A stretch of 64,000 bases of DNA from Chrysomallon squamiferum. Its lineage: Eukaryota; Mollusca; Gastropoda; Neomphalida; Peltospiridae. The notes beneath the pieces were generated by a model. The model was not told the DNA's origin. It worked only from the letters and a program-made list of their open reading frames with translations, and made no database searches. The position numbers and the translations under genes are program-made. Positions 1 through 23,307 of this stretch are shown here, one piece after another. How positions within the stretch are numbered: the stretch's first letter is position 1; each line of letters starts with the position of its first letter. The stretch lies in assembly GCA_012295275.1 (NCBI GenBank), contig CM022675.1, forward strand, positions 1,333,081 through 1,397,080, written 5' to 3'.

Positions 1-385
1 TTATATAGTAGTCTTGATGTTAATATGTCTTAGAAATATTGCTATAATGTTAGAAAGTTACATTAAATAATGTTGTTTTCATGTTAGCTTGCTACATAAA
101 GTTATATAGTAGTCTTGATGTTAATATATCTTAGAAATATTGCTATAATGTTAGAAAGTTACATTAAATAATGTTGTTTTCATGTTAGCTTGCTACATAA
201 AGTTATATAGTAGTCTTGATGTTAATATGTCTTAGAAATATTGCTATAATAATAGAAAGTTACATTAAATAATGTTGTTTTCATGTTAGCTTGCTACATA
301 AAGTTATATAGTAGTCTTGATGTTAATATGTCTTAGAAATATTGCTATAAAGTTACATGAGAATAAATAATGCTGTTTTCGTGTT
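1..385. repeat. 101-bp tandem repeat, about 3.8 copies
   Basis: The word TTATATAGTAGTCTTGATG recurs at 1, 102, 203 and 304, which gives an exact 101-bp period with very few differences between copies. The last copy runs into the splice acceptor of the contactin exon that starts at 388, so the array sits at the 3' end of an intron. The array probably continues left of the window. Confidence 0.95.
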
Positions 386-387
386 AG

Positions 388-2180
388 TACGTTATACGGG
401 GGAACAAGGAGAGGTTTGTGACGCTGGTTGGGGAAGAGAACTACTACTTGGAGTACGAAGTGATGGTTCAAGCCTACAACGTACACGGACGTGGACCAAA
501 CTCAACCATCGAAACCGTGTTTTCAGCAGAGACTTGTAAGTCTTTTGATTGTAACATCTGTGTGTGGAACGTCGTGGGTTCAGTTCTTGTCAGAGATTTT
601 TTAAAACCATTATTATTGTTGTTATTTACTTCATTTTTCTTCATTTTTTTTTTTTTTTTTTTTTGTTTATTTGTTTTTATAATCTTTTTATTTATTTATT
701 TCTATTTATTTATTTACTTATTAATTAATTTATTTATTTATAATTATTAATTTATATATATATTTAATTTTGTTTATTAATTTGTTAGTTTGTTATTTGT
801 TAGTTTGTTTGTTGTTTGTTTGTTTATTTGTTAGTTTGTTAATTTGTTTGTATTGTTTATTTGTTAGTTTGTTCATTTGTTAGTTTGTTAATTTGTTAGT
901 TTGTTATTTTTTGGTGTTGTTGCAGTGCCAGTAGGGACACCTACGAATGTCAACTCAGACGCGAACAATGGAACTTCACTTCAAGTCTGGTGGGATCCAG
1001 TCCCAGACACTCGAGAAGCAGCGAGAGGCAAAGTCAGAGGTTACCAGGTAACCACAGTACCACCACCAACACACACACAACTACAGCTACTACCACCAGC
1101 ACCGTCATCTCCACAACATCTACCACCATTACAAGCATCATCATCTCTGCCACAAGCACTATCACAATCACCATTACACAATGATAATCATTTTATTTAT
1201 TTAGTCAGTCAGTTAGTTTCAGTGTATATTTTGGAAATTACTTTATCACTCCTCTGCAGTTTAGTCTGAATTAAGATATTTACCTATTGATCGGTCTGAA
1301 TTATAATATTTACCTCTAGATTAAACTAAATTAAGATATCTACCTACAGATCAATCTGAATTATAATATTTACCTCTAGATTAAACTAAATTAAGATATC
1401 TACCTACAGATCAATCTGAATTATAATATTTACCTCTAGATTAAACTAAATTAAGATATTTACGTATAGATCAATCTGAATTATAATATTTACCTCTAGA
1501 TTAAACTAAATTAAGATATTTACGTATAGATCAATCTGAATTATAATATTTACCTCTAGATTAAACTAAATTAAGATATTTACGTATAGATCAATCTGAA
1601 TTATAATACTTACCTCAGGATTAAACTAAATTAAGATATTAACCTATAGATCAATCTGAATTATAATATTTACCTCTAGATTAAACTAAATTACAATTTT
1701 TTACCTGCAGATTAATTACTGGGCAATGGACGATGAAGACCCCGTTTACCTGAGATTTGTCCGCTACCAGGGTCAGGTGGACACTGGAATAGTGATCGGT
1801 CTGACGCCGTGGGACATGTTCTACGTCGATGTTCAAGTCTACAACTCGGCCGGGCTCGGACCTCGCAGCGAGTCGTTTGTGCAGGAAACTGTCGGATGGG
1901 GTAACTATGACGTTTTGTGTCAAATTTACATAAAGTAATAGATAGAGGGATGGATGGATGGATGGATTGTAGGATAGATAGATGGATGGCAGGGCAGAAA
2001 TAGATGTTGCCTTTAATTTCCATAATATAGTTGGATAGGAGGATGGATGGACGGACGGATGTATATATGGACTGTTTTCACGTTTTATTTCAATTGCTGT
2101 CTGTTAGGCCTTTATTATTGTTATTATTATTATTGTTGTTGTCGTTATTATTATTATTATTATTATTTTTATTGTTGTTA

Positions 2181-2239
<59 letters not shown>

Positions 2240-2484
2240 GTTATTGTTATTATTATTATTATTATTATTGTTATTATTATTAACACAGCGACGTTCCACT
2301 ACCCACAAGAAGTGCGGATTCGATCTCACGGACCTACGAGTGTTGTTGTATGGTGGCGGGGAATCAGCATCACCTACCAGGAAGAAACGATTTCAGGCTG
2401 GAGGGTAACAATATTTTATAATTGTTTATCATCACATCATCATCATCATCATCATTATTATTATTATAACCATCAACATTATTG

Positions 2485-2522
<38 letters not shown>

Positions 2523-2544
2523 ACCATCATCATCATCATCATCA

Positions 2545-2623
<79 letters not shown>

Positions 2624-3454
2624 TATTTACAGTTGTATGTGTGGGCGGCTACTGAAGATTTCAGGAGTTATAAGAACTACGATGTTGAACTCGTGTTTGA
2701 AGCTGTCATAGATGATTTGGAGAAAGACGTAGTGTATGCTGTCAGAGTTGCAGCACTGAACGCTGGAGGGGAAGGAAAGAAGACGCCAACAAGATATTTC
2801 ACACTGGGTAAATAGTTTTCTTTGTCTCATATCGTAATAGCAAACACATTTTATAACTGATATTAAATTAAACAATGCTGTTTTAAGTAGATCATATATT
2901 TACTGTTTAACTGATCCATTAGTTCATTTATTTATTTGATCATTCATTCGTCAGTTCATCCGTGTGTTTGTTGATTCATGTTTGTGTTGATTCATTTATT
3001 TATTAACTAATTTTTCACTTGATTCCTTTATTGCTTCTTTAATCTGTTCATTCTTTAAATTGACGATTGTATTTATTCATCATTCATTCATTTTCTCATT
3101 CTTTCGTTCAGTCCATTTGTTTAATCATTTCAGTTAATTTTTCATTTGTTCTCAGTACTTTATTCACTAATATTTTATTCACTAATTTACTTATTCGTTC
3201 ATCCATTAATCTGTTCTCTAATATGACTTTCAAACTTTTACTGTAATTTCTCATACACTAGTTCTCTGTTTTGTTCACTGTGTTGTTATTGGTTTATTTG
3301 TTGTTTGATTTCAGGAGGAGAAGTTCATATAGACTCCTCAATGTCCAGCACGTATCAGATCAAGGCTTTGGCATCACACGTGACAGCCAGTGTCTGGACA
3401 TTCGTGTGTCTGTTGGTGTTTCCGTCTGTCCATGTACTAAGCCTTCTTTCATAA
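388..3454 (+). CDS. contactin-like GPI-anchored cell adhesion protein, 3' part (FNIII domains and GPI signal)
   Basis: Six exons read in one frame across GT-AG junctions: 388-535, 926-1047, 1711-1900, 2289-2404, 2633-2807 and 3315-3454 (stop TAA 3452-3454). They encode the second half of one fibronectin type III domain (strand motif YEVMVQAYNVHGRGP), two complete FNIII domains (YVDVQVYNSAGLGPRS and YAVRVAALNAGGEG) and a C-terminal hydrophobic tail of about 25 residues (SVWTFVCLLVFPSVHVLSLL) that ends at the stop with no cytoplasmic basic residues. Exon borders between FNIII domains are phase 1, with one further intron inside each domain, as usual for this superfamily. The hydrophobic end preceded by small residues (SSMSS) is what contactins use for GPI attachment. 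Neuroglian/NrCAM-type proteins would instead have a transmembrane segment and an ankyrin-binding tail, which are absent. The Ig domains and start lie left of the window. Contactin assignment is by architecture; FNIII plus GPI signal is firm. Confidence 0.82.
620..900. repeat. T-rich low complexity (TTTA/GTTT) intron sequence
   Basis: This contactin intron consists of T runs and TTTA, GTTT and TTAGTTTG words up to the acceptor at 925. No coding signal is seen. Confidence 0.8.
1261..1705. repeat. 60-bp higher-order minisatellite built of two 30-bp monomers, ending in a splice acceptor
   Basis: Seven 60-bp units follow one another. Each is made of two related 30-mers, one ending CTACCTACAGA or TACGTATAGA and the other ending TTACCTCTAGA. 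The last, diverged monomer ends TTACCTGCAG at 1701-1710, which is the acceptor of the contactin exon at 1711. The array is therefore an amplified copy of the acceptor region itself. Confidence 0.9.
2110..2282. repeat. (TTA)n microsatellite in contactin intron
   Basis: Near-pure TTA/TTG triplets run up to the acceptor AACACAG before the exon at 2289. A similar TCA/TTA tract fills the next intron at 2425-2630. Long antisense and sense frames across these tracts (poly-Leu, poly-Tyr, poly-Asn) are artefacts. Confidence 0.9.
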
Positions 3455-3589
3455 CTGTGACTCGGTGAAATCTGGTGCTTAGTAAAGTTAAATTTAACCG
3501 CAACAAGAATATGCAATATCAACTGTTATTACATCGTTTTGTGTGTGTTATATCAATCATTGTAGTAATATATCGATTTATAAATGTAA

Positions 3590-3960
3590 TGTCAAGTATT
3601 AACACATCAGTTTATAAATGTAATATCAAGTATTAATACATCAGTTTATAAATGTAGTATCAAGTATTAATACATCAGTTTATAAATGTAATATCAACTA
3701 TTAATACATCAGTTTATAAATGTAATATCAAGTATTAACACATCAGTTTATAAATTTAATATCAAGTATTAATACATCATTTTATAAATGTAATATCAAG
3801 TATTAATACATCAGTTTATAAATGTAATATCAAGTATTAATACATCAGTTTATAAATGTAGTATCAAGTATTAATATATCAGTTTATAAATGTAATATCA
3901 AGTATTAATATATTAGTTTATAAATGTAATATCAAGTATTAATACGAAAGTTTTTCAATG
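3590..3960. repeat. 34-bp tandem repeat downstream of contactin
   Basis: About eleven units of roughly 34 bp contain CAGTTTATAAATGTAATATC and AAGTATTAATA. The array starts about 140 bp after the contactin stop codon, so it is probably 3' UTR or flanking DNA. Confidence 0.9.
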
Positions 3961-4638
3961 CAGTATTACATATTATTACATGGTTATTATTTGATTTCTG
4001 ATGTTCTTGGAAGCCAAAGTCAAACTGACGGTTTACTAAATGATTCAAAATTCAGGATACATTCGTATTAAATATTCACAAAATCTTTGTAACGTGACTA
4101 TTTAATGGATAGTAGTACGTTTCTACTTTTTATCACATTTTTGTATTTTGGAATTTGTGATTCTGATTTCAAAATCTGTGCACTTTGTAACAAATGCCAT
4201 ATTTTGTAGAAAGGCTGCATTTTGAAACTTTAAAAACAATCATTACTTAGTATATTTTAAAACATTTGTATTTACTTTTATAGGATATATCAAATTAATT
4301 ATCATTAACTTTACACGATCACCTATAATCGGAAATGTCATTAACACGTTAAAAACAACAACAGGGATTGAGATGCATGAAGGCATTTTTAAATTTGTCT
4401 TTCTGTTAGAAATTAACCGTGTTTATGTATTGTGTATGTATATCAGTGTATGTGTGTTTTGGTGTGTATGTCAGACATATAGATAGATAGAAAGAATGAG
4501 AGAGAGAGAGAAAAAAAATAACGTCATTTATATATGATTTCAATCATAATTATAGCTTTATGTAAGTAATAACAGTTACTGATTTTTGGTTTATGATCAA
4601 GATTAACATACTGATTATTACTATGCTTTATGTTTATG

Positions 4639-4711
<73 letters not shown>

Positions 4712-5188
4712 TACTACTACTACTACTACTATTATTATATTTGTTTATAACACATACACCTTTCTTTATGAAAAACAAAATGAAATTTTATTAATATAAC
4801 TCAAAATTACTGTATCTCTTCAACGAAAAATAAATATTTCTCTCTCGGGTATTGCTTTGAAAACTAATTTTATTTCGGTACTGAACTCTAGAATGAAATA
4901 GTGAGTGATAAAACAGATCATAGTGTTGTAAGACACAAACTGTCAGAAATAAACTGCGAGTTATTTATATAACATCAGCTGTAGGTTGTTAGGAAGTTCT
5001 CTTCACTGGGTGAGAAGAAGAAGATAAAACAGGAACCGAGTTTCTTAATGTCTTGAGCTCCTTGTCGTATCGCAGTGTTTTACTTGTGTCTAGAGTAACT
5101 GGTTATTAAAACGTTATTTCCTGAATAATTGTTTGTAGGCAAAGATTTATACTATATATATACGTATATGTATATGTATGTTTATATG

Positions 5189-5241
<53 letters not shown>

Positions 5242-6558
5242 ATGTATATATGTATGTATATTTATATATGGGTATGTGTATGTATATGTCTGTGTACGTA
5301 TGTATGTCTGTGCGTGTTTGCGTCTGTGTTTGCGAGTGTGTACAGATTATCATTTTAGTTTTTGTACAGTTTTATATATTACCGATATTAGTATATTACA
5401 TTTTTAATAATTTTTCACATATTATATCTTAAAATTGTTTATATATACGTGTATGTTTGTAAAAATAAATAAATGATAAAATAAACAGTTTTATTTTTGT
5501 GGTATGAAACAAAACAAATTTTGGGCTGTGTAAGTAAACCATTAACCTTTTCTTCTGTTCTAGTTAACGGCTTATATCATGTATATAAAAATCTATACTT
5601 TGATCCTCTTTTTTTTTTCCTCGACCAGGGAAGGTAGATATGATAGATCCCTTCCTGCTAATCTCTAGGAAATGTTTTCAGTTTCTTTTCTTTGAGGTTA
5701 TCGTTAGATGAAAACGCTTTTGTTTCTTTATGCTGAGTATTATTTAAAACTCTTGGTTATTGTTGGAGTTAAAGCCTGTCCCGAGGTGTGATAGAGCCAA
5801 AGTTCAATCCCGGAGAGAGGCTCTTTTTGATAACTGCAGTTTTAACAGATATGTTAAGACAACTTTCTATTCTTTTCTGTAGCGGTGATGTTAATATAAA
5901 TATTCCTTTCTGCTAGTTGTAAAAAAACCCCCAAATCTCAATAATAATAATAATCAAATTAATTATTAAATTAAAATAAATTAGTAAATAAACAAACAAA
6001 CAAATAAGCAAACAAACAAACGAACCAACGAAAGAACAAACAAATAAATAAATAAATAAAAAAAAAACATAATAAATAAAATAAAATACTCCATTACAAT
6101 GCAGTTTATTATCATATTCGTAAATATCATTCACATAGTTGTAAATAACCGTTCGTAAAAAAACAAAGTAAAATAAAATGTATAAATAAGTAAGTAAATA
6201 AATAAGCAAGTAAGTAAATAAGTAAGCAAGTAAGTAAATAAGTAAGCAAGTAAGTAAATAAGTAATTAAGTAAGTAAGTAAATTAATTAATTAAGTAGTA
6301 ATGGTAGACGTGATAGTTATAGTAGGAGAAGTAGTAACGACAATGATAATGACAACAACAGCAACAAAAATAACAGCAATATAGCAATATTAAAACAAAA
6401 CAAAAGAAAATATTTTATTAACTAAAATATTCATAACCCAATTTCCCTTGTAAACTGCTTTACTGTCAGTACTTTTATACATAATTTTAAAATCATTCAC
6501 TAGACTGGTTTTGTAAATTCAAAAGTTGATAATAATAATAATATTAGTAGTAGTAGTA

Positions 6559-6617
<59 letters not shown>

Positions 6618-7440
6618 CAATTAGTTTTAGTCCAAGGAAAATGACGTGTTAGAAGGGAAGCAACTGAGAAATATTTACTATTGATTAATATTATTATTCA
6701 AGGGAGACTATTTCAGTGAGTTTTGAGCAAATAATTAACTGAGTTGAGGATTAATGACGTGGAAGTAAACAGTATGACACAAGCTTACCAGAGTGGAAAT
6801 GATTACACTGAAATTTCTAATAAATACCCATTTACTTATTTTTGTATTTATTGATCTAAAATCTGACTGACGTATTTTTGCGTTCAAGAAAAAAGTTATC
6901 TTAAGTTTCACGAATTATTCGCTGGTATTTGCTGTAATGGATATAACAATACCAAAATTGATCTATACTCTCTCTCTCTCTCTCGAAAAAAAAAAAAAAA
7001 TCAGAAACAAAATCGCATAATGTTACAATCAAATAAAAGTTGTATACTGCAGTTATATAACTTAACAATGTTACATGGTAATGTTATTGAAAAGGCTAAA
7101 GATTATGCACACTAACTGCGTAACTATTTAAAATCATACATGGTACTTTCAGAACGGACTGAAGTTTATGTAAGATAGTTATTTGTCAAAAATCGTTTTT
7201 ACAGTTATATTAAACACTGCATGGATATATGAATACGGTAGTCACTTAACTGACTAAGAAATAAAAGGTGATGAATGGTAGTCTGACGTATACAGAAATA
7301 TGATACACACTAAAGTGTATGCACGGTTGTCGTGCAGTTGTCGAATGTTAGTAAGGTAATGTCGTGCTGGATTAAACTTTATGTCCGGTAGTTATTATCT
7401 GAAAAAAGATTAAAAAAAACAAAACAAGAAAAACAAAAGA
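3961..7440. other. intergenic AT-rich region with microsatellites; no gene seen
   Basis: The region contains (TTA)n/(CTA)n at 4639-4736, (TA)n at 5180-5240, A/T-rich TAAG/AAAC runs at 5930-6300, (TAA)n/(TAG)n at 6530-6616 and a short (CT)n at 6968-6985. No open frame here has codon-like composition or splice context. Confidence 0.7.
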
Positions 7441-7458
7441 TATATATATATATATGCC

Positions 7459-7464
7459 TTTATT
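7459..7464 (-). other. poly(A) signal AATAAA for gene A
   Basis: TTTATT on the plus strand reads AATAAA on the minus strand, 25 bases past the distal TGA of gene A at 7490. Its position supports the longer C-terminus, which needs a one-base correction near 8034. Confidence 0.55.
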
Positions 7465-7489
7465 TTTTAAATTACGGATGATGAATATT

Positions 7490-16429
<8,940 letters not shown>

Positions 16430-16760
16430 TGTTTTCAAATGTTTCTTTCTTCTGTCACCCAGTTTGCTGAAGCAATCTGCTCTGTCCTTGCATCCATAAA
16501 ACACAGAAAACAGAAAATCAAGGAACAAAAGTTTAACGTGAAAAACCCCCTCAAAATCGACCTTTTGTAGAATACTAAGATCTATAACCAACTCAATGGA
16601 CGCGAGATGAGATTTTTGTGAATAATTGAAGACAAATACGTTTAAAAAATATTTATTATTTATCACCGTGTATAGATTTCTAATTTCTCTTTGTTGTTTG
16701 CTGACATCTGACATCTGTGTTTTGAATGCCTGGCAGTTTGAGGAATTTCTTCTCAATTAA
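16430..16760 (-). other. probable 5' UTR of gene A
   Basis: The frame upstream of the chosen ATG (16427-16429) stays open to an ATG at 16756, giving a possible extension of about 109 residues. I see no domain in it and its composition is not secretory. I prefer the downstream ATG because it places a signal-peptide-like core near the N-terminus. The upstream frame could be a chance ORF or a longer leader. Confidence 0.4.
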
Positions 16761-16769
16761 ACAAAGTAA

Positions 16770-19357
<2,588 letters not shown>

Positions 19358-19359
19358 AA

Positions 19360-19692
19360 TGTTAGAGTAAGGGTTAGGGTTTGGGTTAGGGTTAGGATTA
19401 GGTTTAAGGTTAGGGTTAGGGTTAGGGTTAGGGTTAGGGTTAGGGTTAAGGTTAGGGTTAGGGTTAGGGTTAGTGTTAGTGTTAGGGTTAGGGTTAGCGT
19501 TAGGGTTAGGGTTATGGTTATGGTTATGGTTAGGGTTAGGGTTAGTGTTAGGGTTAGGGTTAGGGTTAGGGTGTTAGGTTAGGATTAGGTTTAGGTTTAG
19601 GTTTAGGTTTAGGGTTAGGGTTAAGTGTTAGGGTTAAGGAAAACATTAGAATTATGTTTAGGATTAGGTTTAGGGTTAGGATCAGTGTTAGA
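19360..19692 (+). repeat. interstitial telomere-like (TTAGGG)n array
   Basis: From 19369 the sequence is GGGTTAGGG hexamers with point variants (TTTGGG, TTAGTG, TTATGG, GTTTAG), decaying to TTTAGG and ATCAGTGTTAG by 19692. Several perfect runs of four to six TTAGGG units occur. The G-rich strand is the plus strand. The unbroken poly-(Val-Arg) frame across it is an artefact of the hexamer. Confidence 0.95.
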
Positions 19693-20176
19693 TTTAATTA
19701 TCTATTTAAATGTAGGAAATTGTCGTATACAATTTGAAAATTGTTATGATGTGTGTTGGGATCAAATTGAAAAAGTTTTGTTTTTGAAAAATTTACTCTT
19801 ATGATAATGTTTAAAATGTTATTATTTTAATAAAACGTTAATTTATCATATTGTTTTATTGTTCTAAATTGGGAAAGTTAACGATAATATTCAAAATAAT
19901 TTCATTTTAATAAAACGTTAATTTATGATATTTAATACAAACACACACATACAACACACACACATATGTAAACACACTTATATTTATTTATTTTATATTG
20001 CTGTTTTATTTATTTATTTACTTATTTATTTACTTACTTTTACTTATTTTATTTAATGTTATCATCATTTGTCAATACTTTTTTTCTACTTTTTTTTCCA
20101 GATCAGCTAGAAGAGAAAAGAAGAAAATCGAAAGTCGAAGAAAAATATAAAATAGAGAGTCCCTCATTCCAGCGAA

Positions 20177-21052
20177 ATGTATAAGAAGGATGTAGCTACC
20201 CAAACAGGAATTCATTTGTTATTAGATTACGTTAATTATTTGGTGAAAAGTGACGTCATAAGTATTCAAGATGGCGAGGTTATATTAAATCTTGCTTCCG
20301 CTTTGAATCATACAAACAGATGTTATGGTTTGAAACAAGTTCGCAAGCACCAGTTACATGACGTCACTTCACGTGCTACGAGTCAGGATGCAAATCCGCC
20401 GGTTGACACATTTTCTGTCAGTAGTAACCATGGCAACAAAACTGAATTTGAGCAAATGCAGACTGAAAACGAAAAGTGCGATTCAAATCGTTTATCGTTC
20501 AAGAAAATGATCATCACTAGAAAGAAAACTATCCTGTCTAGTAAGAGCATCAAAGGGAAGCAACCCTTGTTAAACGTCGATCAAATTACGGATTCAAGGG
20601 AGACAACAAAACATCACAAAACAGATATTCAAGAAAGAAGATCTCGGCTTTTCCGTTCCGGAAAACCAGATGCATTTCCGTCTTTAAACAACGAACTTTC
20701 CCAATTTTCCGGAGTCACCGGAACTGACGATTCTGAACTTGAGACGAAAGACAATAAAAAAATAAACTTCATTTCGTCAAACAGACAAGAGACGGAATTT
20801 TTCAAACCAGAGACAAGATATCTAAAAGTTAAGACAAACAGCAGATTAATCAACGCCTTGTTAAACGGGTCGAAAGAGCAACAGAGACTTGTTCGAATTT
20901 ACTCAAACAACTCTTTACTTTGTCCAAAGAAACCGAAACCGGTTCCACCTTCGACAGTAACCGAAGTATCGAGATACAGATGCAGAATTTGTCACAAAGG
21001 TTTTAAGTGGATGTCAGACTACTTCACTCACCAGATGGCGTGCTATAAATAA
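20177..21052 (+). CDS. protein with single C-terminal C2HC zinc finger
   Basis: An ATG at 20177 opens a 291-codon frame ending TAA 21050-21052. A polypyrimidine tract plus CCAG acceptor at 20087-20100 indicates a 5' untranslated exon upstream. The body is hydrophilic and Lys/Ser/Thr-rich, with no recognised domain before residue 265. The C-terminus (YRCRICHKGFKWMSDYFTHQMACYK split as YRCRICHKGFKWM and SDYFTHQMACYK) has zinc-finger spacing C-x2-C-x12-H-x3-C, so the last ligand is Cys. A short N-terminal stretch (LLLDYVNYLVKSD) could be a helix. It may be a nuclear or DNA/RNA-binding factor; that is inference from the finger alone. It lies on the same strand as the receptors that follow. Confidence 0.72.
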   Translation: MYKKDVATQTGIHLLLDYVNYLVKSDVISIQDGEVILNLASALNHTNRCYGLKQVRKHQLHDVTSRATSQDANPPVDTFSVSSNHGNKTEFEQMQTENEKCDSNRLSFKKMIITRKKTILSSKSIKGKQPLLNVDQITDSRETTKHHKTDIQERRSRLFRSGKPDAFPSLNNELSQFSGVTGTDDSELETKDNKKINFISSNRQETEFFKPETRYLKVKTNSRLINALLNGSKEQQRLVRIYSNNSLLCPKKPKPVPPSTVTEVSRYRCRICHKGFKWMSDYFTHQMACYK

Positions 21053-21053
21053 A
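21048..21053 (+). other. AATAAA overlapping the zinc-finger gene stop codon
   Basis: The sequence TATAAATAAATG contains the stop TAA (21050-21052) within AATAAA (21048-21053). If used, the transcript would have almost no 3' UTR. Other T/A-rich candidates follow in 21150-21350. Confidence 0.35.
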
Positions 21054-21149
21054 TGTTTTATTCTCACTGGATTTCGGCGGGCGGATACAGAATAACAGTA
21101 AGGGGCAGAGTTTTATTACGTGGAAATATGTATTTATTTGTTGTATTTT

Positions 21150-21257
21150 TTTATTTACTTAATTTGTTTTCATTTTTTAAATTGTTTATTATTATTTATT
21201 TATTTTATTTTATTTTATTTTATTTTATTTATTATTATTATTATTTTTTTTACTTTT

Positions 21258-21289
<32 letters not shown>

Positions 21290-21743
21290 TTTTATTTTAT
21301 TTTATTTTTTTTTTTTTTTTTATCAGCCGTAATTCTATTTCTTTTATAGTTGGCATTCTGTCGTTGTGGTAGTAGTGGTATTAATATCAGATGACGTAAT
21401 AGCTGTAATACTTGGAGTAGTACTTATTGTAAAAGTAGTTGCAATTATTATTATCAGATAACTATTGTAGTAGTAGCAGTAGAATGGAGGTGATGGAGGT
21501 CGTAGTAGTATTAGTATTAGTTGTAGTAATTGTATTACGTGACGTAGTAATAGTATTACTTGTTTTGGTGGGGTACAAATCAAGGTAGTAGTAATAGTAG
21601 TTACATTATTATATTTCATTAACTATATGTTTGACAAAATCATCTTTTGTTTCTTTTATTTTTTTATTTTTTATTTTTTGTTTTTTTGTATCGTTGTATC
21701 AATCTTATTCAACTGAACTCACTTTAATGCCTAGCTTTATTAA

Positions 21744-21786
<43 letters not shown>

Positions 21787-22408
21787 TTTTTGTGTTACGG
21801 ACGATCGCTAAATATTAATTTTACTGAGTAAATGAAATAAGAATAAACAATTAATAAATCATGATAGAAATACAAATGGCGGCTCTCGGAGTTATCTCAA
21901 TGCGACACCCCTCTAAAAACACCATACTTTGTGACGTCAGCCACATGACGTAATAATTCCAATTATTTAATTGAACGTGTTAGGGGAACGCATACTCTAA
22001 ACACGTTTCTGTTTTTTCTTGTTTTTCTTGTTTTTAACTTTTGGTGAGTTGATTTTACTTCTTCCTTTCCAGTATTTGTTTTAGTGTGCCTTGTTAGCGA
22101 ATGACAGCATTTTAAAATCGAAGAAGAGAGGCGAAAGCTTCCAGTAGTTTTCTTTCGAGAAGGCCTGTTTTGAGAGAGAGGTAGCCTGATAGTGACTTTT
22201 CTGTTTTTAAATATATTACAGCAAATGACAATTATGACTTTGGCCAGAGTAAGTCAGCTGAGTGCGACTTCATCTCACTGTCTCTGACTGATGGAGGGTT
22301 GGGGTCTGTTACATTTCCCCGTATTCGTAATCTTATTAAGCTCATATTTTCAGTAAAACAAGAAAACGTTTGAATAATAACAGCAACGACAATAGCAAAT
22401 ATAATAAC

Positions 22409-22484
<76 letters not shown>

Positions 22485-22950
22485 CTAATACATTTTTTAA
22501 AATACTTGCTAATTTAATTTAATTTTATAAATATATCCTGCAGCTGAAACAGAATCGTCCCTGCCTGTGTATTTCTGTTACTTTCATTCTTTCTTACATC
22601 AACTTGTATTAGCATTACACGGATCTACTAATACACCGAATTGTAATTAATAACCTTTGCCCTGCGCGTTCATCTGAATATTTTAATTAGCATAGTGTCT
22701 AGACCTTGAACTCTCTTTGACGTCACAGAATATCTCCTGAACCTGACCTCTGTCAGTCAAAACAACCTTGACCTTACCTTCAATGTGCATACAGTAATAA
22801 CTTAGGTCTGATAGTAAAATTAACGACAACCTTCTTCGTCAACCGTTTTTAAATTTTATTTTATTTTATTTTATTTTATTTTATTTTGTTTGTTTATTTA
22901 CTTATTTATTTATTTTTGATTTACTTATTTTTTTTTTCTTTCTTAATTTT
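21150..22950. other. intergenic, low complexity, with (TAG)n at 22406-22482
   Basis: TTTA/TTTTA runs lie at 21130-21330, GTA-rich imperfect repeats at 21360-21610, (AAT)n at 21748-21785, (TAG)n at 22406-22482 and TTTTA repeats at 22850-22890. A strong acceptor (TTTTCTTAATTTTCAG, ending 22953) may begin the GPCR1 exon, giving it a 5' UTR of about 350 bases. Confidence 0.6.
21932..21939. promoter_or_regulatory. CRE-type palindrome TGACGTCA upstream of GPCR1
   Basis: A full cAMP-response-element palindrome with a second copy at 22718-22725. Both lie upstream of GPCR1, but the same 8-mer is common across the whole window, so promoter function is not established. Confidence 0.2.
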
Positions 22951-23222
22951 CAGATGAAATTGTTAAAGATATTCCTGAAATCAAGACAGAAATATTTATT
23001 ATAAAAATGGAAGTTTGGAAGAAGGAATTCTTGGATGGCGTCCATCTTGAAATTCGATGATCTTAGTTAGCGCGATGCTTTACTGTTCATTACCTGAAAA
23101 GACTGAAACTATTTAAAACTTTCATTTTTGTCTAAGAAGGAAAACATTGGGAAATGAGATTCTTAAACTGTCACGTGACTTTTAGACGCAGAGGGACGAC
23201 CTGAAACAGACACGTCAATTAG

Positions 23223-23254
<32 letters not shown>

Positions 23255-23307
23255 AAGAGGTACGTTCACACTGGTTGTAAACTCATCTAACGAACACGAA
23301 CTGAATC

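Noticed and set aside
2090-2620. Long open frames of poly-Asn, poly-Tyr, poly-Ile and poly-Leu
   Set aside because: They arise from (TTA)n/(TCA)n microsatellites in contactin introns, with real acceptors and donors on either side.
5755-5825. SINE-like B-box (AGTTCAATCCCGG at about 5800)
   Set aside because: A matching A-box at the right distance is not seen and no A-rich tail or target duplication is clear, so it is too weak to annotate.
23220-23255. Poly(A) runs before GPCR1 and GPCR3 as evidence of retrocopies
   Set aside because: The A runs lie upstream of the start codons, not after the 3' ends, and no target-site duplication is evident. Intronless coding exons are common in this receptor class.
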